Below are positions 1-6,918 of a stretch of 7,178 nucleotides of DNA, piece by piece. A model generated the notes under the pieces. That model was given only the letters and a program-made list of their open reading frames with translations, did not search any database and was not told where the DNA came from. Source of the DNA: MGR-bin208 sp043780275 (lineage in GTDB: Bacteria; Bacteroidota; Bacteroidia; Chitinophagales; Chitinophagaceae); NCBI GenBank assembly GCA_043780275.1, contig JAYWCV010000065.1, positions 1 through 7,178 of the forward strand, read 5' to 3'. A program made the position numbers and the translations under genes. The number at the start of each line of letters is the position of its first letter. The stretch's first letter is position 1.

Positions 1-1312
1 CGGCCTGCAATTTTATCTCTTCGTAAAACGCTTCCACTTTTTCAAACTGACCGTTCAATTGCAGATTCTCTTTTAATTCAGTCTCCACAATTTTTTTTAG
101 CAATTCATTTTCGGACTTAAAAAAATCTTCGATCTGCAAATTCAGTTTCGAAATTTTTTCATTCCATTTTTGTTCTGTCAGTAGAAATGAATTCCGCAAT
201 ACCAGTACCGGAAAGGAAACATTGAAATGATCAAATAAATCTTTTAACTGTAACCAGTAGGCCAGTTCTCCTCCCCCGCCAATAAAAGCAATATTGGGCA
301 AAATCGTTTCCTGGTAAATACCCCGCAAAATTACATTCGGACTGAACCGCTCCGGATGATTATTCAATTCTTCCAGCATTTGTTTTTCATCAAAAACCAA
401 ATTGGAATTCAATACCCTAAAAATATTTTTTTCATGCACAATCCGTTCCCGCAGATCATCTTTCAGATAAAACAGGTTGATTTCCCTGGGTGATGCCTGC
501 ACCTTATATAACTCTCCCAACTTCTGGGAACTTTGCTCCACAATTTCGTTGGCGGTTTTACTAAAAAGGTCGTTTTCAAAAACCGGGATCATGACTTTTT
601 TCAACGAAGCATTATCCGGCAATAAAACAATCAAACCATAGTCCTGAAAAATAGTATGGAGAAATTGAAATGTCGCAGATTCAACTGTTGCATTCAATTG
701 ATAACAACTTTTTACGGCATCCATGATTTCCTTACCAAATGGATGCACAGCTACTTCTCCTTCAATCCGTGCTATGAGTTTTATAAAACCGGCGTCAATC
801 TTCATACGTCCAACAGCACCGGTTTGTTTTGTTTTCCAATCCAGTTTTTCTCCGTTGATATGCATATGGCCCAGTTCATCAAGGTCCGCATCTTCGGAGC
901 CCATATAAAATACAGGAACGAATTTATTTTCGGGCAGCAATTCATTCAACTGATCGGCAAGCTTGATAGTATGCAGAATCTTATAAATAAAATATAAAGG
1001 CCCGGTTAGTATATTGGGTTGATGTGCGGTGCAGATGGTAAATGTATTCTCATCAAGCAAGGATTCTATATTATTTTTTACCGAGTCGGTTGTTGTTACT
1101 GATTCGTATTGTTTCCTTAATTCATCAACCAGCAATTCACGGTTTGTTGAAACCGCTTTTCTTTTTGCTATGGCAATTTTAATTCCCTTAAATGATGCGG
1201 GATTTGAATAAAATGGTTCCAGCGATTTATGCTGATCAATATAATCGAGTACGATTTGGGGAAAATTATTTGTTTGCCGATATGGAACCCGTAAAGTTGA
1301 ACAATCGATCAT
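1..1312 (-). CDS. bshC: Bacillithiol biosynthesis cysteine-adding enzyme BshC (partial, C-terminus beyond the window)
   Basis: By family, this cytosolic enzyme adds cysteine to glucosaminyl-malate in the last step of bacillithiol synthesis. The frame is open from ATG at 1312 to the window edge, giving 437 complete codons with no stop or frameshift. Seen in the translation: an N-terminus MIDCSTLRVPYRQTN; the nucleotide-fold signature AHQPNILTGPLY at residues 96-107; an acidic motif GSEDADLDELGH at 138-149, where many Bacillus homologues have a GEDHD-type version; and YQETILPNIAFIGGGGELAY at 333-352, which is highly diagnostic of BshC. From about residue 380 the chain turns Lys/Glu/Leu-rich and helical, matching the family's C-terminal coiled coil. 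Full-length homologues are about 530-540 aa, so roughly the last 100 residues are missing. The start is supported by family-like N-terminal sequence; no Shine-Dalgarno is seen. It follows the SMP-30 gene by 57 bases, so it may be read through from it or have its own promoter. Confidence 0.92.
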   Translation of the reverse strand, partial: MIDCSTLRVPYRQTNNFPQIVLDYIDQHKSLEPFYSNPASFKGIKIAIAKRKAVSTNRELLVDELRKQYESVTTTDSVKNNIESLLDENTFTICTAHQPNILTGPLYFIYKILHTIKLADQLNELLPENKFVPVFYMGSEDADLDELGHMHINGEKLDWKTKQTGAVGRMKIDAGFIKLIARIEGEVAVHPFGKEIMDAVKSCYQLNATVESATFQFLHTIFQDYGLIVLLPDNASLKKVMIPVFENDLFSKTANEIVEQSSQKLGELYKVQASPREINLFYLKDDLRERIVHEKNIFRVLNSNLVFDEKQMLEELNNHPERFSPNVILRGIYQETILPNIAFIGGGGELAYWLQLKDLFDHFNVSFPVLVLRNSFLLTEQKWNEKISKLNLQIEDFFKSENELLKKIVETELKENLQLNGQFEKVEAFYEEIKLQA

Positions 1313-1369
1313 ATTGGTAAAAATATAAAGAGAAACTACCTGATAAAAAATATCGGTTAAAAATTAACG
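1313..1369 (-). other. 57-base spacer before bshC with a small AT-rich inverted repeat (possible weak terminator)
   Basis: This is the gap between the stop of the SMP-30 gene and the start of bshC. It holds the perfect palindrome GTTAAAAATTAAC (1356-1368), a 5-bp stem with a 3-base loop. On the minus strand this is followed five bases later by six T (1350-1345). The geometry resembles an intrinsic terminator, but the stem has only one G-C pair and would be unstable. No good TAnnTTTG promoter box is present; the closest are AT-only variants such as TATATTTT just before the ATG. Whether bshC is separately transcribed cannot be settled from the sequence. Confidence 0.25.
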
Positions 1370-2203
1370 CTAATTTATTTTGTAAGCCACTACCGTATTC
1401 CGCCAGAATGTAGGCACAAAAACTGTTTTGGTTTTAGAATCATAACCGATATCCGCTGTATTTTTCTTTTCATCTTTGGTATCCAGCAATAATTTTTTCG
1501 TGCCATCTTTTTTTACATACCACAAAGCACCCTGCCAGCAGGAAACAATAAATTCATTATCCTTCACCTGTTCAATTCCATCGGTACCACCTTCCATGCC
1601 ATCTGTATATTTTGTAAGCGTTTTATTTTCTTCAACTTTATAAAAACCACCTGCATTCAATAGGTATACATTTTTGCCTTTTACCAAAACCCCATTGGGT
1701 GCACTCAGACTATCCAATAACATTTCCGACTTTCCGTCCTTTACCCTAAATAATTTTTTACTCCTGGAATCGGTTACATAAATAACCCCCTTACTATCTA
1801 TTGAAATATCATTCAGGCCAACTGCCCCGGCAATCTGTATTTTCTTTACAATAGCCGCTTTGTTAATATCAATTACAACAATTTCTGCTAAATCAGCAAC
1901 ATACAATTTACCCTTATACAAACCCATTCCTTTTGGCGATTCCAAACCGGTTACCCAATCTACCACAATATTTTTTCCATCCTCACTCATGATACCAATG
2001 GAGCCTTTACCATCTTTTTCCCATGGCTGAAGTCCATCAATATTGCTCACATACAACATCTTATTTTTTGCATCAAATAAGACAGATTCGGGAACTTTAA
2101 AAATAGAATCTGTTTCCCAAAGTTTTTCCAATTTCTGTGAGAAGGATTGTATTGAAATAAAAACGCATGCAGGAACCAATAAACATTTTACTAAATATTT
2201 CAT
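1370..2203 (-). CDS. Exported SMP-30/gluconolactonase-like six-bladed beta-propeller protein
   Basis: A 277-aa protein with an N-terminal signal peptide (MKYLVK, a hydrophobic stretch, then SIQSFSQ), probably cut near residue 22, so it should act in the periplasm or outside the cell. No lipobox is seen. The mature part shows repeated propeller strands (KMLYVSN, GKLYVAD, GVIYVTD, KNVYLLN). It also has residues that fit the divalent-metal triad of SMP-30 lactonases: Glu39 in PES, Asn170 in PNG and Asp208 in TDG. Their spacing is close to the Glu18/Asn154/Asp204 of the human protein; Asn131 may match the substrate-site Asn. The triad assignment is by eye. The frame extends upstream to an ATG at 2251, but ATG at 2203 is preferred: it starts directly with the signal peptide and leaves a 19-base gap instead of overlapping the dehydrogenase gene. 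The stop is TAG. Lactone hydrolysis is possible, but the substrate is unknown; non-enzymatic binding is also possible. Confidence 0.8.
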   Translation of the reverse strand: MKYLVKCLLVPACVFISIQSFSQKLEKLWETDSIFKVPESVLFDAKNKMLYVSNIDGLQPWEKDGKGSIGIMSEDGKNIVVDWVTGLESPKGMGLYKGKLYVADLAEIVVIDINKAAIVKKIQIAGAVGLNDISIDSKGVIYVTDSRSKKLFRVKDGKSEMLLDSLSAPNGVLVKGKNVYLLNAGGFYKVEENKTLTKYTDGMEGGTDGIEQVKDNEFIVSCWQGALWYVKKDGTKKLLLDTKDEKKNTADIGYDSKTKTVFVPTFWRNTVVAYKIN

Positions 2204-2222
2204 TTGACTGTTTTTAAATTTA

Positions 2223-3473
2223 TTAATCAAAACGATGCACTGAAAAAGCATTCAGATCGATCGAAGTATTTTTTTCATTCACAATTTCATCAACCAGTTT
2301 CCCGGTAGCCGCTCCCAAACTTAATCCAACCATCGCATGACCTGTTGCAATAATAAGATTATTAAAACTTTTTGCCCTACCTATATATGGCAATCCATCA
2401 GCCGAACAAGGACGGTATCCATACCAAACCTTATCCATGGTTGGCAAGGGTATATCAAATTCGGGGAAATAATTTTTTACCGCATCCAGGATCCCCTTTA
2501 CTCGACTCATGCGTGGTGCAGTATTTATGGAAGTAATTTCCATAGTGCCTCCAAAACGTATTTTATTTCCGTCCATAGGTGTAATAGCAACCCTGCCTTC
2601 CATCAACACAATAGGATGATTTAATTTGTATGGCGAATCTTCCAGCGTAACGGAATAACCTCTACCCGGAACCAATGGCAAATTGATGCCAAATTCTTTA
2701 CCCAATTCCCTGCTCCATGAACCTGCAGCTAATACTACCTTATCGGTTGCATATTCATTTTTATCAGTCATGATATGAGCTATACTGCCATTCGCTTTCC
2801 CGCAAGTTTTTACTTCTTCATTCGGGATTAATTTTACACCTGATTGTTCCAGCAAATTCAACAGGCTGCTCATTAATTTTTGCGGATACAAATGGGTATC
2901 GCATTTAAAATAAACACCTCCGGTAGCATTGATATGAACACCCGGTTCCATTTGTTGTATCTCGTCCATGGTCAATACTTCAGCATCCAAACCAAATTCT
3001 TTTGCATGTTCTACATGATGCAATCCGGCTTTTCTTTTTTCTTCCGTCTGATAAATTTCCAACAGACCTTTTCGTTCAAAAGCCATATCAAAACCGGGTA
3101 TGGTATTCCATGACTCATATTCGGCCAAACTTAAAACAGCAATATCTAAAAGTGGTTTGGCAGCTTGCTCAACTTTTTCTGCTGTTGCACTGCGCAAAAA
3201 TTTTATTCCCCAATCTATCAAACTCAAGCTTAAACGGGGCTGCACATAAAACGGACTTCTTGAATTCAGCATCCATTTCAAACCTTGTTTCACTATACCC
3301 GGCGTAGCCAAGGGGACGAAATGGCTTGGACAAACATATCCTGCGTTTCCATATGAACAGTTATCGCTAAAATCGCCTTTGTCAATCACCGTTACATCCC
3401 AACCCGATCGGTTTAAATACAAGGCAGAACTTAATCCAATAATTCCCCCGCCAATAATAACTACTTTACTCAT
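2223..3473 (-). CDS. DadA-like FAD-dependent D-amino-acid dehydrogenase, probable D-hydroxyproline dehydrogenase
   Basis: A 416-aa single-chain flavoenzyme of the DAO family. The N-terminal dinucleotide fold has GGGIIG at residues 8-13 and an acidic residue at the end of strand 2 (Asp31 in VTVIDK) for the adenosine ribose. This is followed by the DadA-type segment CSYGNAGYVCPSH (39-51). The C-terminal part has WYGYRPCSADGLPYIG (350-365) and the second FAD-contact region ATGHAMVGLSLG (376-387), with Arg354 a likely carboxylate-binding candidate. No signal peptide or membrane segment is seen; family members are cytosolic or loosely membrane-associated and pass electrons to the respiratory chain. 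It lies 39 bases after a 4-hydroxyproline epimerase gene. This context supports oxidation of cis-4-hydroxy-D-proline to 1-pyrroline-4-hydroxy-2-carboxylate. From sequence alone it could also act on D-proline, D-alanine or other D-amino acids. ATG at 3473 directly begins the FAD fold, so the start is firm. Confidence 0.86.
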   Translation of the reverse strand: MSKVVIIGGGIIGLSSALYLNRSGWDVTVIDKGDFSDNCSYGNAGYVCPSHFVPLATPGIVKQGLKWMLNSRSPFYVQPRLSLSLIDWGIKFLRSATAEKVEQAAKPLLDIAVLSLAEYESWNTIPGFDMAFERKGLLEIYQTEEKRKAGLHHVEHAKEFGLDAEVLTMDEIQQMEPGVHINATGGVYFKCDTHLYPQKLMSSLLNLLEQSGVKLIPNEEVKTCGKANGSIAHIMTDKNEYATDKVVLAAGSWSRELGKEFGINLPLVPGRGYSVTLEDSPYKLNHPIVLMEGRVAITPMDGNKIRFGGTMEITSINTAPRMSRVKGILDAVKNYFPEFDIPLPTMDKVWYGYRPCSADGLPYIGRAKSFNNLIIATGHAMVGLSLGAATGKLVDEIVNEKNTSIDLNAFSVHRFD

Positions 3474-3477
3474 TTAG

Positions 3478-3498
3478 CTTTCATTAATAAACTGAAAG
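3478..3498 (-). other. Inverted repeat in the epimerase-dehydrogenase gap
   Basis: In the 39-base gap, CTTTCA and TGAAAG form a 6-bp stem with a 9-base AT-rich loop, ending four bases before the dehydrogenase ATG. There is no T-run after it, so it is not a standard terminator. It could shape translation initiation or mRNA processing, or be chance in AT-rich DNA. Confidence 0.25.
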
Positions 3499-3512
3499 AT
3501 ATTATTCAACTA

Positions 3513-4571
3513 TCAAATCACCTGAAATCCTTTTGCAAACGGGTCATCAGCCGGATCAATGGAAATAATATTCTGCCCATAGATTTTTGCCCATCCTTCC
3601 ACACTGGGTCGGATAGCCGGTTTGCCTTCGACGGTTAATTCCTCTTCTATCCGGCCGGTAAATTTACTGCCAATAATACTTTCATGAATAAATTCATCTC
3701 CCGGTTTTAATTTTCCCATGGCATACCATTGAGCCATACGGGCTGAAGTACCCGTCCCGCAAGGGCTTCGGTCGATAGCTTTATCGCCATAAAAAACAGC
3801 ATTGCGGGCAGTGGATTTTTTGTCCATGACTGCACCTGTCCATAAAATATGCGAGCATTGGTTTATGGTGGGGTCTTCCGGATGAACAAACGCATATTTT
3901 TTATTGATATTTTTCCGAAGTTCTCTTGCCAACGATATCAATTTTTCGGCTGTGAAATTTTCCAATCCACGAAAATTTTTCTGCACATCTACAATGGCAT
4001 AAAAATTTCCACCATAGGAAACATCAATTACCAGTTCGCCTAATTCCGGACAATCTATCAGAAGTTCCGATGCATAAAGAAAGGAAGGAATATTGGTAAA
4101 CTTTACCGAAGAAACTTTCTGCCCTTCTTTTGTATAATCGATCAAAACCAGGCCGGCAGGAGTTTCCAAACGAACAATGCCTTCTTTTTTCGGTACAATC
4201 AATCCGTATTCAACCGCAATGGTGATAGTTCCGATGGTGCCATGGCCGCACATAGGCAGGCAACCGCTTGTTTCAATAAATAAAACTGAAACATCATTTT
4301 GCGGATCATGCGGCGGATACAAAATACTTCCACTCATCATATCATGTCCCCTGGGTTCGAACATCAAGCCGGTTCTTATCCAGTCGTATTCCCGGAGAAA
4401 ATGTTGTCGTTTTTCGCTCATGGTATTACCAAAAAGTTCAGGCCCGCCTTCTTTTACCAGGCGAACAGGATTACCGCAAGTGTGGGCATCTATGCAATGA
4501 AAAACATAGCCACCTAATCTGTCTGATGAGGAGGAAAATAATGCGGACCCCGAAACCGGTTTTGACTTCAT
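3513..4571 (-). CDS. 4-hydroxyproline 2-epimerase (proline racemase family)
   Basis: A 352-aa cytosolic, cofactor-independent epimerase of the proline racemase family. By family and context it converts trans-4-hydroxy-L-proline to cis-4-hydroxy-D-proline. Seen: the family start HCIDAHTCGNPVRLV (25-39); the first catalytic-cysteine motif PMCGHGTIG with Cys108; and the second, DRSPCGTGTSARMA, with Cys271. Both cysteines are present, which argues against trans-3-hydroxyproline dehydratase, where the second is usually Thr. The PMCGHGTIG form, rather than NMCGHNSIA or NMCGHGSIG, favours hydroxyproline epimerase over proline racemase; this rests on remembered family patterns. His241 and Asp267 are probable substrate-site residues. 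About 20 extra Ser-rich residues precede the usual start, and no Met lies between residues 1 and 51. ATG follows the stop of the upstream propeller gene after one base (TAAAATG), indicating co-transcription and probably translational coupling. The next gene is an FAD dehydrogenase suited to oxidise the D-product. Confidence 0.87.
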   Translation of the reverse strand: MKSKPVSGSALFSSSSDRLGGYVFHCIDAHTCGNPVRLVKEGGPELFGNTMSEKRQHFLREYDWIRTGLMFEPRGHDMMSGSILYPPHDPQNDVSVLFIETSGCLPMCGHGTIGTITIAVEYGLIVPKKEGIVRLETPAGLVLIDYTKEGQKVSSVKFTNIPSFLYASELLIDCPELGELVIDVSYGGNFYAIVDVQKNFRGLENFTAEKLISLARELRKNINKKYAFVHPEDPTINQCSHILWTGAVMDKKSTARNAVFYGDKAIDRSPCGTGTSARMAQWYAMGKLKPGDEFIHESIIGSKFTGRIEEELTVEGKPAIRPSVEGWAKIYGQNIISIDPADDPFAKGFQVI

Positions 4572-4572
4572 T

Positions 4573-6882
4573 TTATTTTAAATTTTTTATATTATCTAAA
4601 ACATACACTCCTCTGCCATACGTACCAATCACCAGCTTTTTATCTCTTGGATGAATAAAGAGATCATTCACAGAAACAGATGCCGGAATATTTCCGTTGA
4701 TTGCAATCCATTTCTTACCGGCGTCTTTACTCATGTACACACCAAAGTCGGTACCACAGAATAATATATTGGCATGGTCCGGATGTTCTGCAATAACATT
4801 GGCAGGTGAAGCAGGCAGGTTCGATGAAATAGATCTCCACGTTACTCCATAATCATCACTAACAAATAAATAGACTTTGTTATTATCAGCCCGCCGATCA
4901 TTCAAAACGATATAAACCCTGGACGCTTTGAATTTGGAAACAGTAATTTTTGCCACATGCTTATTAAATGGTAACCCTTTGGTGATTTCTTTCCAGTTAT
5001 TGCCATCATCCATTGTAAGCCATACTCTGCCATCATCTGTGCCAGTATATAACACACCCGGTTTGTGGGCTTCTGCAATTGCAGTTATTGCCTGATGATA
5101 GATGAGGTAAGGATAAATGCCTACTCTTTTGGGATTGTTATATGAAAGATCGGGGCTGATTATTTTCCACTTATCACCTCCATCTTCTGTTTTATATACA
5201 TGCTGTAATCCATGATAAATTACTTTGTTATTAAATTGGCTCATAACGGTCCCGGCCAACCATTCCCCTCGTAAGGAATCTATCCGACCAACATCAAACA
5301 TGGCCATCCGTTTTACGCCTTCTCTTCTGCCTTTGCTCATATCTGATTTCATCAACCGGCCATAATAGGAAGAGGAGTAAACAATATACCCATTAATTGG
5401 ATCAACAGCTATTTGAGTTCCCTCACCACCGGGTGCCATCCTCCATGCCCGGAGAGTTGTATCCTGTGTATTCCCAAAACTGTTCATCACATTTCCACTC
5501 ATAGTTCCTTCATCCTGCACCGACCCAAATACATTAAAGGGAGTTTGCATGTCATAGGCAAGTGTATAAAATTGCGTGGTTGGTATTTTATTAAAAAAGT
5601 TTTTCCATTTTACTCCGCCGTTATTTGTGAGCGTAACACCACCATCATTTCCTACCAGCATGCGATCCGGATTTTCTTCATCCATCCACATGGCATGATT
5701 GTCACCATGTGTTTCATCACCGGTAGTATCTGTTGGTAACCACGATTTCCACGACTTTCCTCCATCTTCGCTGATGGCTTTGGAAACTCCAAACGCATAT
5801 ATTCGGTTTTCGTTTTTGGGATGTACACGTATCTGGCTAAACACCCAACCATATGTACCGGAGAATGGTTTTACAAAATCATGCACTTCACCCATCTTCT
5901 CCCAACTCTCTCCTTTATTGCTGCTTCTGTATATCGCTCCACCAATCACTACTTTCTGAACTTTTCTTTCATAGCTGTCAGTTTCACCCGGATTGGGTTC
6001 TCTTTTAATATTGTGATCATCAACAAATGCATACAAAATATTCGGATTTGAATGTGAAACGGCTAAACCAATCCTACCCGTCATTTTTGTATCTGGCAAA
6101 CCGGCAACGATCTTATTCCATGTTTTACCTCCATCTATTGTTTTATAAATATAATCGCCATCTTCCGGCACCGGATCACTATATCTTTTGCGAATTCTAT
6201 TCCACATAGACGCATATAAAATATTGGGGTCTGATGGATCCATGACCAGATCATTGCAACCGCTTTGTTCATTTTCAAATAAAATATTTTTCCATATTTT
6301 ACCTCCATCTGTTGTCATGTACACACCACGATCTTTATTATAGGTCCATTCATTTCCACTTGCTGCCACATAAACAATGTTTGAATTTTTTGGATGCACA
6401 ACCACACGGGCAATGGTTCCTGAATTTTCCAAACCGATATGTTTGAAATTTTTTCCTGCATCGATAGATTTATACATACCGATGCCAGGTAAGGATGCCC
6501 GGAAAATATTGGCCTCACCGGTTCCTATATAAATGATATCCGGATTGGAAGGTGCCAATGCAAAATTGCCAATTGATTGTGTTGCTTCCTTATCAAACAG
6601 GGATTTCCATGTTGAACCGCCATCTATAGTTTTCCAGAAACCTCCGGTGGCAAAAGCTGCATATAGGATGTTTGGATTACCTGTAATACCCGCTAGATCT
6701 GTACTCCGTCCACTTTTGTTGTTGGGACCGATCAAACGCCAGGACAAGTTTTTATACGGACTTTGGTTTAATAAAACTTGTTGATGTTTGAATGCCGAAA
6801 TCTTTTGTGATCCTGTTGTTTGTGCAAACAGCCATGTTTGTGTGAGGAGAAAAAAGAAAGAAAAAACTAATATTTTCTTCAT
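4573..6882 (-). CDS. Secreted VPS10/BNR-type Asp-box beta-propeller protein
   Basis: A 769-aa protein with a Sec signal peptide (MKKILVFSFFFLLTQTWLFAQ, likely cut after Ala20). The rest is propeller-like, with eleven Asp-box turns of the S/T-x-D-x-G-x-x-W type. They start near residues 85, 139, 190, 248, 320, 371, 419, 565, 623, 675 and 718, each usually preceded by a P-x-N-x-I/L-Y strand such as GNPNILYAAF or SNPNILYAFV. The layout matches the sortilin/VPS10-like proteins common in Bacteroidota, and it ends with the family signature GTYGRGVYVLDN just before the stop. There is no C-terminal type IX sorting domain or Ig-like extension, and many homologues, as I recall, run to about 1000 aa, so this is a short, propeller-only form. 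Such genes are often labelled glycosyl hydrolase because GH74 and sialidases share Asp-boxes, but no catalytic set is recognisable here, so no enzyme activity is claimed. It is the first gene of the minus-strand cluster, one base before the epimerase gene, and divergent from the gene at 6919. Confidence 0.85.
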   Translation of the reverse strand: MKKILVFSFFFLLTQTWLFAQTTGSQKISAFKHQQVLLNQSPYKNLSWRLIGPNNKSGRSTDLAGITGNPNILYAAFATGGFWKTIDGGSTWKSLFDKEATQSIGNFALAPSNPDIIYIGTGEANIFRASLPGIGMYKSIDAGKNFKHIGLENSGTIARVVVHPKNSNIVYVAASGNEWTYNKDRGVYMTTDGGKIWKNILFENEQSGCNDLVMDPSDPNILYASMWNRIRKRYSDPVPEDGDYIYKTIDGGKTWNKIVAGLPDTKMTGRIGLAVSHSNPNILYAFVDDHNIKREPNPGETDSYERKVQKVVIGGAIYRSSNKGESWEKMGEVHDFVKPFSGTYGWVFSQIRVHPKNENRIYAFGVSKAISEDGGKSWKSWLPTDTTGDETHGDNHAMWMDEENPDRMLVGNDGGVTLTNNGGVKWKNFFNKIPTTQFYTLAYDMQTPFNVFGSVQDEGTMSGNVMNSFGNTQDTTLRAWRMAPGGEGTQIAVDPINGYIVYSSSYYGRLMKSDMSKGRREGVKRMAMFDVGRIDSLRGEWLAGTVMSQFNNKVIYHGLQHVYKTEDGGDKWKIISPDLSYNNPKRVGIYPYLIYHQAITAIAEAHKPGVLYTGTDDGRVWLTMDDGNNWKEITKGLPFNKHVAKITVSKFKASRVYIVLNDRRADNNKVYLFVSDDYGVTWRSISSNLPASPANVIAEHPDHANILFCGTDFGVYMSKDAGKKWIAINGNIPASVSVNDLFIHPRDKKLVIGTYGRGVYVLDNIKNLK
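4708..6630 (-). repeat. Eleven Asp-box repeats encoded within the propeller gene
   Basis: Codons for residues 85-725 of the propeller protein contain eleven copies of an eight-residue turn, for example TIDGGSTW, TTDGGKIW, TIDGGKTW, SEDGGKSW, TEDGGDKW and SDDYGVTW. SSNKGESW and TNNGGVKW have Asn instead of Asp, and SIDAGKNF has Phe instead of Trp. On the plus strand they show as recurrent cctccatct-like words (near 5178, 5759, 6129 and 6301). Spacing is about 40-75 residues, except a long box-free stretch at 427-564. These are protein-structural repeats, not mobile DNA. Confidence 0.8.
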
Positions 6883-6918
6883 ATAACAGTTTTAGTATTT
6901 TTGGATAAGCTTGTAATT
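6883..6918. promoter_or_regulatory. Divergent 36-base intergenic region with a Bacteroidota-type promoter box
   Basis: This spacer separates the minus-strand propeller gene from the plus-strand desaturase gene and is the only divergent junction in the window. On the plus strand it carries TATTTTTG (6896-6903), an exact match to the Bacteroidota -7 consensus TAnnTTTG. A TTTC (6874-6877) lies 18 bases upstream, one base off the -33 TTTG, and falls within the first codons of the propeller gene. Transcription would start about 10 bases before the ATG at 6919. For the minus strand only a near-match was seen (TAAGTTTC, 6929-6922), inside the opposite gene. The two promoters must therefore overlap the neighbouring coding sequences. 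Confidence 0.4.

Noticed and set aside
656..997. Plus-strand open frame of 113 codons
   Set aside because: It lies entirely opposite the conserved bshC reading frame and its translation shows no recognisable family or coding character. The same applies to the shorter plus-strand frames at 723-908 and 1029-1211.
1356..1368. GTTAAAAATTAAC as a strong terminator or operator
   Set aside because: The stem is five mostly A-T pairs and such palindromes arise by chance in AT-rich spacers; it is kept only as a low-confidence note on the spacer.
2204..2251. Upstream ATG extending the SMP-30 protein by 16 residues
   Set aside because: It would overlap the dehydrogenase gene and place a hydrophilic stretch before a clean signal peptide that begins at the ATG at 2203.
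2337..3307. Plus-strand open frames opposite the dehydrogenase gene
   Set aside because: These are shadows of a strongly conserved DAO-family protein on the other strand; no independent signal is seen.
3513..4571. Trans-3-hydroxy-L-proline dehydratase or proline racemase as the identity of the epimerase
   Set aside because: The second catalytic position is Cys271, not Thr, which argues against the dehydratase. The PMCGHGTIG motif and the neighbouring dehydrogenase favour 4-hydroxyproline epimerase, though residual proline racemase activity cannot be excluded.
5652..6518. Alternative minus-strand and plus-strand frames inside the propeller gene
   Set aside because: They follow from the repetitive composition of the Asp-box gene; the main frame is continuous and carries all family motifs.
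4573..6882. Glycoside hydrolase or sialidase function for the propeller
   Set aside because: Asp-boxes alone are structural, and I could not point to a catalytic residue set such as the sialidase arginine triad or the GH74 acid pair.
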